From Pseudopedobacter sp039918235 (lineage in GTDB: Bacteria; Bacteroidota; Bacteroidia; Sphingobacteriales; Sphingobacteriaceae): a stretch of DNA of 64,000 nt. Every line of letters starts with the position of its first letter. Within the stretch, counting starts at the first letter, position 1. The stretch lies in assembly GCA_039918235.1 (NCBI GenBank), contig JBDSHZ010000083.1, forward strand, positions 3,820 to 67,819, read 5' to 3'. Shown piece by piece: positions 40,570 through 49,683 of this stretch. A model generated the notes under the pieces. That model saw only the letters and a list, made by a program, of their open reading frames with translations. It had not been told where the DNA came from and did no database searches. The position numbers and the translations under genes are program-made.

Positions 40570-40791
40570 GAAACTTTATCAATCTCACAACGTAATACAA
40601 TTAAAATTTAATTTTAAAATTACCTAATAATAGGTATTGAAATTATGTTATTTGATTTGTAATTTAATTAATTATAATTTTAATTGTGAGAAATTGAATG
40701 TTTTAACTAATTTAATATTTGGAAATCACTAATTTCTGTATATTAGAGACGTTTTTTGCACAAGGAAAACACAATAAAACTTGAAGAGCAC

Positions 40792-42147
40792 ATGAAAAAT
40801 CTATACATATCAGCTTTGGTATTGTTCGTTTTTGTAGTTTCCGGCTGTGGAGCGGGAAATGGCAGAGGGGAGCTAATTGGAGTTAAATCCAAGAGCGTAA
40901 AGACCGAACTTCCTTACGGAATGGTATATATTCCTGCCGGTACTTTCGTGATGGGCCAAGTAGATCAAGATGTTACAATTTCACAATTCCCTCAAAACAA
41001 ACAGGTTACAATTTCTGCATTTTACATGGATGAAACAGAAATCTCTAACAGTGAATACCATCAATTTGTGAATTGGGTAAGGGATTCAATCGCTATTTCT
41101 AGATTAGGAAGTAAAGTAGATCAAAAAAAATATTTTATTACCCCAAAAGGAAAAGGAGCCACACCTTCATCCAAAAAGTACATCAATTGGAAAAATGTAT
41201 CTGCTAAAAAAGGGATTTGGTCTGATAAAAAAATCGTCAACGATCTTGAAAAAGCAATGTATTATGATGGCAATGAAAAATTCTTCAATAAAAAAGAATT
41301 AAAAATTGAACAGTTAAAATATGAATATGCTTGGATTGACTATAAAAAAGCGGCAAATTATAGAAGCTTAAGAGACCCTAATTTAAATAACGGAACACCT
41401 GTTATAACAAGAGACAGCTTTATTGTTAAAGAACAAACCTATATTTATCCTGATACTTTAGTTTGGATTTCCGATTTCACTTATGCACAGAACGATCCAA
41501 TGGCCAAGGGATATTTTTCACATCCTTCATTTTCTAATTATCCAGTTGTTGGCGTAACCTGGGAGCAAGCTAAGGCTTTCACCATGTGGAGATCGAGACT
41601 AAATGAATCCTACAAAAACTCTAAAAAGCTTCCTGCAAGATTAGACTATGATTTACCTACAGAAGCAGAATTTGAATATGCTGCCAGAGGAGGAAGAGTA
41701 GCTACTAGTTATCCTTGGGGAGGTCCTTATATCAGAAATGCGAAAGGTTGCTTATTGGCAAACTTTAAACCTGGCAGAGGAAATTATATTGATGATGGCG
41801 GCGCATTTACTGTTTACGTAAAATCATACTTCCCAAATGATTACGGATTATATAATATGGCCGGTAATGTATCAGAATGGACCAGCTCTATTTATAGTGA
41901 CGCAGCATCTGCTTATGTAAGTTCTATCAACCCTTCCTTTAACAGAGCAGTTAAAAAAGGAGACCCGGATTACAATAAAAAAAGAGTTGTAAAAGGCGGA
42001 TCATGGAAAGATATTGGTTACTTCCTCCAAAACTCTGCTAAATCTTATGAATATCCAGATTCAGCAAGATCATCCATCGGCTTTAGATGTGTTACTCCAT
42101 TTTTGGGAAGAGACATTAAAGACAAGCCGAGCAAGATGAGACCTTAA
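40792..42147 (+). CDS. gldK: Gliding/type IX secretion lipoprotein GldK
   Basis: Outer-membrane lipoprotein of the type IX secretion system (PorK in Porphyromonas); it forms a periplasmic ring with GldN. The 451-residue protein starts with a lipoprotein signal (MKNLYISALVLFVFVVSGC, lipobox VSGC) and continues with a formylglycine-generating-enzyme-like (SUMF1) fold: YGMVYIPAGTFVMGQ near residue 40, LPTEAEFEYAARGG near 290, NMAGNVSEWTSS and GFRCV at the end. The ATG at 40792 is used because it begins the signal peptide; a TTG 36 bases upstream is not. First gene of gldKLMN. Confidence 0.95.
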   Translation: MKNLYISALVLFVFVVSGCGAGNGRGELIGVKSKSVKTELPYGMVYIPAGTFVMGQVDQDVTISQFPQNKQVTISAFYMDETEISNSEYHQFVNWVRDSIAISRLGSKVDQKKYFITPKGKGATPSSKKYINWKNVSAKKGIWSDKKIVNDLEKAMYYDGNEKFFNKKELKIEQLKYEYAWIDYKKAANYRSLRDPNLNNGTPVITRDSFIVKEQTYIYPDTLVWISDFTYAQNDPMAKGYFSHPSFSNYPVVGVTWEQAKAFTMWRSRLNESYKNSKKLPARLDYDLPTEAEFEYAARGGRVATSYPWGGPYIRNAKGCLLANFKPGRGNYIDDGGAFTVYVKSYFPNDYGLYNMAGNVSEWTSSIYSDAASAYVSSINPSFNRAVKKGDPDYNKKRVVKGGSWKDIGYFLQNSAKSYEYPDSARSSIGFRCVTPFLGRDIKDKPSKMRP

Positions 42148-42198
42148 TTTAATAAATACTGATACAATCCTAAACTTTTAAAAAAAAACGTCTAAAAA

Positions 42199-43005
42199 AT
42201 GGCTCACAAAAAAAATTTAATAGAAAAACTCCCTATGGATAAAATCATTTCTTGGGGAGCGGCAGTTGTTATTATTGGTGCGATGTTCAAGATTCTTCAC
42301 TGGAAAAATGGTGAATTAATTATTGGAATTGGATTAGCTACAGAAGCACTTTTGTTTTTTTTAATGGGATTTATACCGGCTCACAAAGAGCCACATTGGG
42401 AAAAAGTATATCCACAACTTTCAAATGATTATACTGGTGATTTGCCAGATATGAAAAAAGCAGTGAAATTAAACGAATTAGAAATTAAAGGTGGTAGCGG
42501 AGGCGGAATGCCGGATTTAGCAATTGGAGACGAAGCGATTGCTAAGATAAAACAAGGATTGGAAAACTTTACCAATAAAGTGAGTGCCATTTCCAATTCT
42601 GCTGACGCATCTATTGCAACCAAAGAATTTGCTGATAATTTAAAAACTGCTGCTGCGAAAGCAACCCATTTAAGTTCCGTGTTTGATCAAGCTTCTTCTG
42701 GTGTTGCTGAAATTGCAAATGCTGCGCAAAGTTCTAAAGAATATCATAATCAAATCAATAATTTAGGTAAAAGTATTTCAGCTTTAAATGCAGTTTATGA
42801 ATTAGAATTACAGGATTCTAGCGCTCATTTAAAATCAATGAATAAATTCTACGGGAATTTATCCCAAACCATGTCTAACTTTAATGAATCAATGGATGAT
42901 TCTAAACAATTTAAAGAAGAAGTTGCAAAACTTTCTAGGAATCTATCCAGCTTAAACGCTGTTTATGGCAATATGCTATCTGCCATGAACCAGCCTAGGG
43001 CTTAA
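42199..43005 (+). CDS. gldL: Gliding/type IX secretion motor protein GldL
   Basis: Inner-membrane stator of the proton-driven T9SS motor, with GldM. The 268-residue protein has two N-terminal membrane helices (IISWGAAVVIIGAMFKIL and IGIGLATEALLFFLMGF) with a conserved Glu in the second, then a long cytoplasmic coiled-coil region with repeated blocks (SALNAVYELELQDSS and SLNAVYGNMLSAM). It follows gldK by 51 bases and precedes gldM by 35. Confidence 0.95.
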   Translation: MAHKKNLIEKLPMDKIISWGAAVVIIGAMFKILHWKNGELIIGIGLATEALLFFLMGFIPAHKEPHWEKVYPQLSNDYTGDLPDMKKAVKLNELEIKGGSGGGMPDLAIGDEAIAKIKQGLENFTNKVSAISNSADASIATKEFADNLKTAAAKATHLSSVFDQASSGVAEIANAAQSSKEYHNQINNLGKSISALNAVYELELQDSSAHLKSMNKFYGNLSQTMSNFNESMDDSKQFKEEVAKLSRNLSSLNAVYGNMLSAMNQPRA

Positions 43006-43040
43006 TTTTTTCATTTAAACGCTTTTAACGAAAATAAGAT

Positions 43041-44573
43041 ATGGCAGGCGGTAAGGAAACCCCAAGGCAGAAAATGATTGGTATTATGTACCTAGTGCTA
43101 ATGGCAATGTTAGCATTAAACGTAAGTAATACCGTATTGGATGCTTTTAAAACAGTAAGAGATGGTTTAGAAAAAAGTAATGATAATATGAACGATCGTT
43201 TATCGTTTATCATGACACTTTTCAAAAACTATTACGATAATGCGCCTAAAAAAGCTGAAGTAAATTATACTAAAGCAAAAGAAGCTAAAAAAATAGGCGA
43301 AGAATTAGTCAAACATATTGAAGATATCAAACAAGACCTGATCACCAAAACAGAAGGTTTAGATGAAGTGACTGGAGATTTAAAAAAGAGAGATGATTTA
43401 GGGATATCACAAAAAGAGTTTGTTGAAGATAAAAAAGGTGAAGCCTTACAGAAGAAGATTGAAGACGGAGCAAAAAAGCTAAGTGCGCTAATTGGTCAAA
43501 CACCAAAAGCAATAGGTTTAGAATTATCATGGCCTGAAATAAACCCGAGCACAAAAGGGAAGCAAAGTTGGTCTGAGTATAATTTTGGGGAAGGAAAACC
43601 TTTAACCTCAACCATTACTTTATTGGCCAAATTCCAGAATGATGTTAAAAATGCTGAAGCTTATGTAATTAATAAGTTATATCAGGAAACAACTGGTGGC
43701 GGTGTTGTTGATTCATACAGAGCTGTTGCCGTTGCAAAAAGCAGTTATATTTTAGCAGGACAAACTTATGAGGCCAATGTGTTCTTAACCGCTGGAAGTT
43801 CTAGTATTCCAATTACCGCTACCGTTAACGGTTCTGTTCTTCCTCAAGAAAATGGTCAAGCAAAATACAAAGCTGGCAGTTCTAAAGAAGGTTTATATAA
43901 ATGGACCGGAACAGTTTCTTTTAAAGACCCAACAACCGGAGAAGTTAAATCTTTCACTACTGACCCTATTGAATACCAGGTTGCAAGACCCTCTGCAGTA
44001 GTTTCTCCTGATAAAATGAATGTATTTTATAAAGGTGTTCAAAATCCTGTTTCTGTTTCGGCACCAGGTATTGCAAAGGAAAAGTTAAAAGTAAGTGTTA
44101 CCAATGGGACTATCAGTGGTGCTAATGGTTCTTATAATGTTAAAGTAAGTAGCGGTACAGAAGCGGTAGTAACTGTATCTGCTGAAATTGAGCCTGGCAA
44201 AACTTCAGTATTAGGTTCTAGTAAATTTAGGATTAAAGAAGTTCCAGATCCGGTTGCTACTTTTGCAGGAAAACAATCTGGACAGGTAAGTTCAGCCACC
44301 GCAAAATCTACAGGTTTACTAGATGCGGAGCTTAAACAGTTTGATTTTGACTTAAAATTTAGAGTTGTAAAATTCAATTTGTTTATCACCAGACCAAGAC
44401 AAGATCCATTATTTTATCAATCTAATGATGGGAATTTTTCTGGTTCTATTAAGCAAAACATAAACAGTTTAAACCCTGGAGACAACATTATCTTTCAGAA
44501 CATCGTTGTATCAGGTGAGGACGGAACTACAAGAACCCTAGACGGTTCGGTAGCTATTTCAATAGGAAGATAA
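43041..44573 (+). CDS. gldM: Gliding/type IX secretion motor protein GldM
   Basis: Rotor shaft of the T9SS motor; it spans the periplasm from GldL to the GldK/N ring. The 510-residue protein has one N-terminal membrane helix (MIGIMYLVLMAMLALNVS), a helical part and then beta-rich periplasmic domains to the end. It starts MAGGKETPRQKM, typical of the family. Gene order and length are normal. The next gene is gldN. Confidence 0.95.
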   Translation: MAGGKETPRQKMIGIMYLVLMAMLALNVSNTVLDAFKTVRDGLEKSNDNMNDRLSFIMTLFKNYYDNAPKKAEVNYTKAKEAKKIGEELVKHIEDIKQDLITKTEGLDEVTGDLKKRDDLGISQKEFVEDKKGEALQKKIEDGAKKLSALIGQTPKAIGLELSWPEINPSTKGKQSWSEYNFGEGKPLTSTITLLAKFQNDVKNAEAYVINKLYQETTGGGVVDSYRAVAVAKSSYILAGQTYEANVFLTAGSSSIPITATVNGSVLPQENGQAKYKAGSSKEGLYKWTGTVSFKDPTTGEVKSFTTDPIEYQVARPSAVVSPDKMNVFYKGVQNPVSVSAPGIAKEKLKVSVTNGTISGANGSYNVKVSSGTEAVVTVSAEIEPGKTSVLGSSKFRIKEVPDPVATFAGKQSGQVSSATAKSTGLLDAELKQFDFDLKFRVVKFNLFITRPRQDPLFYQSNDGNFSGSIKQNINSLNPGDNIIFQNIVVSGEDGTTRTLDGSVAISIGR

Positions 44574-44630
44574 TAATTATTGAAATATTAAAAATAAAAT
44601 AGAGATGAATATTCTCTTTAAAAATTGAGT

Positions 44631-45536
44631 ATGATGAAAAGTTTAAGTATCACATCATTATTATTGGTCGCTACATTTCAGCTATTTGCTCAAACCGCAT
44701 CAGATAAGCCGAAAGTAATGCCTATTTATTCGATTTTCCAAAAATCGGATTCTATAAAAATAGCTAGAGAAAAAGATTTAGGGAAAACACCTGTAAATTG
44801 TGCACCTGAATTACCTAGAGTAAAAAGCGATGATGTAATCTTTGCTAAAAGATTGACCAGAGATATTTACTTTGCAGATCCTGCTAACAGGTATTTAACG
44901 CCTGTAGATACAAATAAGAATTTGTTAACTATTTTATTAAGAGGCATATCTACACAGAAAATAGAAGCTTATCAAACTTGGAATCCTAGCACAGGAAGAG
45001 TAGAGGAATTGATTGACTATAATACGCTTTTAACCAAATCAGATGCTTCTGCAGGTTTAGGTTTCCCATTGCAGTTTTCTGATCAGGAATTACTGGCTAA
45101 ATGCGGATTGAGGATTATTGAAGATTGGTATTTTGACACCAATAGATCTGAATTTAAATCTTTCATTATTGCAATTGGATTTATTGTTCCCGGTTCAGCT
45201 GCAAGTTCTGCAAGTGTCCCTAAGTTAAAAGATACGAATGTGAAGTTAGGTGAGGCCGGACAAGGTATGATTGGTTTATTCTATGTCAACTACCCTACCA
45301 TCAGAAATTACATCTGTAAATTCAATGTTTATCATCCAAATGAAAAAATCAGATACAGCTTTGATGATGTATTTCAATTACGTTATTTCTCCAGCTTAAT
45401 TACAGAAGAATCTAATCCTGATGGTTATAAACTGGCAGACAGACCTGATTTAAAATCTGGTTTGGATAAACTTTTAGAGGCGGATAGAATTAAGAAATCT
45501 TTAATTCAATATGAACAAGATATGTGGGACCATTAA
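44631..45536 (+). CDS. gldN: Gliding/type IX secretion protein GldN
   Basis: Periplasmic ring subunit (PorN) that binds GldK. The 301-residue protein has a signal peptide (KSLSITSLLLVATFQLFAQ) and the family sequence in order: DDVIFAKRLTRDIYFADPAN, EDWYFDTNRSEFKSFI and the C-terminal KSLIQYEQDMWDH. The start is at the ATG at 44631; a TTG at 44625 is not used. A bidirectional terminator follows, shared with uvrC. This completes the gldKLMN core; sprE lies a few genes downstream on the opposite strand. Confidence 0.94.
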   Translation: MMKSLSITSLLLVATFQLFAQTASDKPKVMPIYSIFQKSDSIKIAREKDLGKTPVNCAPELPRVKSDDVIFAKRLTRDIYFADPANRYLTPVDTNKNLLTILLRGISTQKIEAYQTWNPSTGRVEELIDYNTLLTKSDASAGLGFPLQFSDQELLAKCGLRIIEDWYFDTNRSEFKSFIIAIGFIVPGSAASSASVPKLKDTNVKLGEAGQGMIGLFYVNYPTIRNYICKFNVYHPNEKIRYSFDDVFQLRYFSSLITEESNPDGYKLADRPDLKSGLDKLLEADRIKKSLIQYEQDMWDH

Positions 45537-45559
45537 AAATTTAAATTATAAAGCTTAAA

Positions 45560-45596
45560 TCAAAAAGCCCTTTCTTTTTAGAGAGGGCTTTTGTTT
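45560..45596. terminator. Bidirectional terminator that covers the uvrC stop
   Basis: AAAAAGCCCT and AGGGCTTTTG form the arms around 45562-45592. The minus-strand stop codon TAA of uvrC (45578-45580) lies in the loop, so the last uvrC codons are part of the hairpin. On the plus strand it ends gldN. Confidence 0.7.
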
Positions 45597-47383
45597 TGAA
45601 AAAAGTTTTTTATTGCTTTTGCCTGTTTGGTATTCACTACCTGTAATAATGCTGCTTCTTCAGCTTCTCTTATTTTCTTTACAGATTTGAAGTGCTTTAA
45701 TAAATTTTGAGCAGTTATCTTTCCTATTCCTTCCACCAGTTCCAATTCTGTTTTTAATGTCCCCTGATCTCTTTTCTTTCTGTGGAAAGTGATTCCGAAA
45801 CGGTGGGCTTCATCTCTCAATTGCTGAATAATTTTTAAAGTTTCTGACTTCTTATCCAAATACAAAGGATATTGATCTCCCGGATAATAAAGTTCTTCCA
45901 ATCTTTTTGCAATTCCGATGATGGCTACTTTCTCATATATTCCTAATAGCTTTAAGCTTTTTACAGCCGACGATAATTGTCCTTTGCCACCATCAATCAC
46001 GATGAGTTGAGGTAATGGGGAAGTTTCTTCCAACATTCTCCTGTATCTTCTAAAAACCGCTTCTTCCATGGTGGCAAAATCATTCGGGCCTTCTACTGTT
46101 TTCACATTAAAATGTCGGTAATCTTTTTTAGATGGCTTTGCATCTCTAAATACTACGATAGCCGAAACTGGATATTTCCCTTGAAAATTGGAGTTATCAA
46201 AACATTCTATATGCCGCGGTAAATCCTTTAATCTTAAATCTTTTTGCATCTGCGTAAGCAAACGGTCTGTTCTAAATTCTGGATTTAACTTTTCGTATTG
46301 GTCTATTTTATCCTTTCTGAAAAATTTAACGTTCTTTTCTGAAAGCTCTAATAATTTCTTTTTCTCCCCCTGTTTTGGAACAGTAAATTTCACATTTGCA
46401 TCATCCAGCTCCAAATCAAATGGGACAATTATTTCTTTAGATTCACTTTGAAACCTAGATCTGAATTCTGAAATCGCAATAGAGAGCAATTCCTCATCAG
46501 ATTCATCCAATTTCTTTTTGATCTCTATGGTTTGTGTTTGAATGATGGTTCCATGCATTACTTTCAGATAATTCACAAATCCAATTTTCTCATCAGAGGC
46601 GATGCTAAAAACATCTACTTCTGTAATGGAAGAATTAACAATAGTAGATTTACTCTGATATTTTTCTAATAATTCATACTTCCTTTGCAAGCGGTGAGCA
46701 GCTTCAAAATTCAGGTTACTCGATTCTTCTGCTATCTGCTCTTTCAATCCTTTTAAAACCGAACCTATTTTTCCGTTTAAAATATCTTTAATCTCTTCAA
46801 TAAATCCATTGTACTCTTCTTCATTTTGCAAAGCTTCACAAGGCCCTTTACAATTCCCGATCTGATACTCTAAACAGACTTTAAATTTATTGGCTTTGAT
46901 ATTTTCTTTGGATAATGCCAAATTGCAAGTCCTCAGTTGATAGGTATCCTTTATCAACCCTAAAATAGAATGCATCATACTTACAGAAGGATAAGGTCCT
47001 AAATATTTAGAACCGTCCTTTACAATTCTCCTGGTCCATTGAATGCGGGGAAAACGTTCGTTTTTAATGACAATCCAAGGATAGGTCTTGTCATCTTTCA
47101 GCATTACATTGTACCTAGGCTGATGCTTCTTTATCAGGCTGTTTTCTAAAAGCCAGGCATCAATCTCGGTATCAACAATGGTAAAAGTGATTTTATTGAT
47201 CTTACTTACTAAAACACGGGTTTTGGCATTTACTTTATAACCATCGTTATTGAAATAAGAATTTACCCTGTTTTTTAAATCCTTTGCTTTACCAATGTAT
47301 ATCAGTTCATCATGAATATCATAGTATTGATAAACACCCGGCTTATGCGGCACTTTTTTTATTGCTGATTTATGATCAAACAT
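45578..47383 (-). CDS. uvrC: Excinuclease ABC subunit C
   Basis: The nuclease that makes both cuts in nucleotide excision repair. The 601-residue protein has the GIY-YIG domain at the N-terminus (KPGVYQYYDIHDELIYIGKA), the UVR UvrB-binding region near 200-240, the RNase H-like second nuclease with HIECFDNSNFQG near residue 392 and VIDGGKGQL near 456, and a helix-hairpin-helix end (LVEGIGKITAQNLLKHFKS). It starts 61 bases after PBP1A stops, beyond a terminator. The stop lies in a terminator hairpin. Confidence 0.97.
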   Translation of the reverse strand: MFDHKSAIKKVPHKPGVYQYYDIHDELIYIGKAKDLKNRVNSYFNNDGYKVNAKTRVLVSKINKITFTIVDTEIDAWLLENSLIKKHQPRYNVMLKDDKTYPWIVIKNERFPRIQWTRRIVKDGSKYLGPYPSVSMMHSILGLIKDTYQLRTCNLALSKENIKANKFKVCLEYQIGNCKGPCEALQNEEEYNGFIEEIKDILNGKIGSVLKGLKEQIAEESSNLNFEAAHRLQRKYELLEKYQSKSTIVNSSITEVDVFSIASDEKIGFVNYLKVMHGTIIQTQTIEIKKKLDESDEELLSIAISEFRSRFQSESKEIIVPFDLELDDANVKFTVPKQGEKKKLLELSEKNVKFFRKDKIDQYEKLNPEFRTDRLLTQMQKDLRLKDLPRHIECFDNSNFQGKYPVSAIVVFRDAKPSKKDYRHFNVKTVEGPNDFATMEEAVFRRYRRMLEETSPLPQLIVIDGGKGQLSSAVKSLKLLGIYEKVAIIGIAKRLEELYYPGDQYPLYLDKKSETLKIIQQLRDEAHRFGITFHRKKRDQGTLKTELELVEGIGKITAQNLLKHFKSVKKIREAEEAALLQVVNTKQAKAIKNFFQNKSPL

Positions 47384-47392
47384 ACGTTTGGT

Positions 47393-47422
47393 AAAAATAA
47401 AAAAACCACCTCAAAGGTGGTT
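47393..47422 (-). terminator. Terminator after the penicillin-binding protein gene
   Basis: On the minus strand AACCACCT pairs with AGGTGGTT and is followed by seven T. It lies about 20 bases past the stop at 47445 and just ahead of uvrC. Confidence 0.8.
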
Positions 47423-47444
47423 CATTTTAATGACATCAATTTTC

Positions 47445-49682
47445 TTAAAAACCTAACCTATCATCAGGATTAGAAGCCGGACTATTGTTATTCTCCTGAT
47501 TTTGGTATTGGCTACAATCCAATGTGATGGTATTCCCTCCTTTTGGTGGCTCAAAATCCCCCTTCCTGATTCCTAAAGAACCATCAGCATATACTCTTTT
47601 CATAAATAGAGCAAAAATTGGTAAAGCTGTATTGGCTCCTTCTCCAAGACTTGTACTCCTAAAATGAATATCTCTATCCTCACAGCCTGTCCAAACCCCA
47701 GCAACTAATTGCGGCGTAATTCCCATAAACCAACCATCAGAATTATCATTTGTTGTTCCTGTTTTGCCACCTATTGGGTTATTTAAATTGTATTTATACC
47801 TTAACCTATAACCTGTTCCCTGTTCTACCACGCCTTTTAACATATAAGTCATTACGTATGCTGTCTCCTCATTTAAGGCTGTAACTACTTTTGGCTGCCT
47901 GGAATAGATCAAGTTTCCATTTTTGTCTTCAATTCTAGTTAAATAAGTAGGTTCGGTCCAAATTCCATGATTTACAAATGCACTGTATGCACCAGTCATG
48001 TCATATACAGAAGCTTCAAAAGAACCTAACGCAATGGATGGATAAGGAGGAACTGGGGAGGTAATCCCCATCCTTTTGATTAATGTAGCTACTGCAGTAG
48101 GACCAACTTGTTGCATTACCCAAGCGGTAATATAATTTTGAGAATTGGCTAAAGCTTTCCTTAAGGTTAAATAGCCAGGAATGGAACCATAGCCTCTTGG
48201 TGTCCAAGGATCGCCATAGCCAGTAACAGTAAAAGGTACATTATTTACCTGATAACAAGGTGAAATGCCATTTTGCATAGCAACTGTATAAGTAAAAGGT
48301 TTAGCCGTTGAGCCTACCTGTCTTGTACCCATTTTTACCTGATCATATTTGAAATGTTCAAAATCAATCCCTCCTACCCAAGCTTTTACTTCTCCATTAG
48401 TTGGATCCATCGCCATCATGGAATTTCTCAAAAACATTTTATAATATTTGATGGAGTCCATAGGCGTCATGGTAGTATCTATATTTCCCTTCCAGCTAAA
48501 AATTTCCATTTTAGTTGGGGTATCAAATTCCTTTTTGATTTCTGCATCAGATTTACCATCCTCTTTTAAAGCTTTATACCTATCAGAGCGGTGCATCCCT
48601 TGTATCAATAAATTTTCATGTCCTTTAAAAGGATTCATGCCTTTCCAATGCTGGTTAAACTGCTTTTGCAGATCTTTCATATATTCCCGCTGTGCTTCCT
48701 CTGCGTATTTTTGCATTTTAGAATCAATGGTGGTATAAACTCTTAATCCGTCTCTATCCAAATCATAAGGAGTTCCGTCTGCCTTCACAATAGACAGCTC
48801 GTTAAATGTTTTCTGAATATCCTGTTTTAGGATAGTTCTGAAATAAGTTGCCAAACCTTCATTATGATTAGTTGGTTTAAATTTCAATTCCAAATCTTTA
48901 GTTTTGGCAATCTGGTAATCTTCCTCAGAAATAAAATCTTCTTCAGCCATTTTACTCAAAATAAGATTTCTTCTTCCTAATGATCTTTCAGGATTTCTAG
49001 TTGGAGAATAAAGCGTTACCCCTTTTAATACTCCTACCAAAGTTGCTGCTTGGGCCGGTGTGAGCTTAGATTCGGAAGTATTAAAATAAGTTCTGGCCGC
49101 AGCCTTTATCCCAAAAGAGTTATTTCCAAAATCAACTGTATTTAAATACATGGTGATGATTTCTTCTTTGGTGTAATTACGCTCCAATTTTACGGAAACA
49201 ATCAGCTCCTTTAATTTTTGCGGAATTCTTAACCAGAAAGACTTTGCTCTGGCTTCGCCTGAAAAAAGATTAAGTGCCAATTGTTGCGTAATGGTACTCC
49301 CGCCTTGTTTTCTACCAATCAGGTTATAAAAGAATATGGTGAATGTTCTTTTAAAATCTATACCTGAGTGCTCTTTAAAACGGGTGTCTTCAATAGAGAT
49401 TAAAGCATTGATCACATTTGGGGAGATATCCTGATACCTTACACTTGATCTGTTCTGGATAAAATAATTACCCAGCTCTACTTTATCTGTGGTGTAAATT
49501 ACTGATGCCTGATTACTTTTTGGATTTTCTAAATCCCGGAAAGAAGGCAATTCTCCAAACAATCCAAATCCAGTTCCTAAAATGATTAGGAATATAAAGA
49601 CAACAAAGCCAATGGTAAATTTCCAGAAAGCATGATTGTATTTACTGATGTCACTTTTATTTATGGTTTCTTTTTTTTGCAT
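47445..49682 (-). CDS. Class A penicillin-binding protein (PBP1A type)
   Basis: Bifunctional peptidoglycan polymerase: glycosyltransferase plus transpeptidase. The 745-residue protein has a membrane helix (TIGFVVFIFLIILGTGFGLF), the GT51 active-site block SIEDTRFKEHSGID and GGSTITQQLALN, and the transpeptidase motifs STAKPF (SxxK), SQN and KTGT (GGKTGTTNDNSDGWF). Length is typical of PBP1A. It lies one base after sprE on the same strand and is transcribed with it, so secretion/gliding and wall synthesis genes are coupled here. Confidence 0.95.
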   Translation of the reverse strand: MQKKETINKSDISKYNHAFWKFTIGFVVFIFLIILGTGFGLFGELPSFRDLENPKSNQASVIYTTDKVELGNYFIQNRSSVRYQDISPNVINALISIEDTRFKEHSGIDFKRTFTIFFYNLIGRKQGGSTITQQLALNLFSGEARAKSFWLRIPQKLKELIVSVKLERNYTKEEIITMYLNTVDFGNNSFGIKAAARTYFNTSESKLTPAQAATLVGVLKGVTLYSPTRNPERSLGRRNLILSKMAEEDFISEEDYQIAKTKDLELKFKPTNHNEGLATYFRTILKQDIQKTFNELSIVKADGTPYDLDRDGLRVYTTIDSKMQKYAEEAQREYMKDLQKQFNQHWKGMNPFKGHENLLIQGMHRSDRYKALKEDGKSDAEIKKEFDTPTKMEIFSWKGNIDTTMTPMDSIKYYKMFLRNSMMAMDPTNGEVKAWVGGIDFEHFKYDQVKMGTRQVGSTAKPFTYTVAMQNGISPCYQVNNVPFTVTGYGDPWTPRGYGSIPGYLTLRKALANSQNYITAWVMQQVGPTAVATLIKRMGITSPVPPYPSIALGSFEASVYDMTGAYSAFVNHGIWTEPTYLTRIEDKNGNLIYSRQPKVVTALNEETAYVMTYMLKGVVEQGTGYRLRYKYNLNNPIGGKTGTTNDNSDGWFMGITPQLVAGVWTGCEDRDIHFRSTSLGEGANTALPIFALFMKRVYADGSLGIRKGDFEPPKGGNTITLDCSQYQNQENNNSPASNPDDRLGF

Positions 49683-49683
49683 T

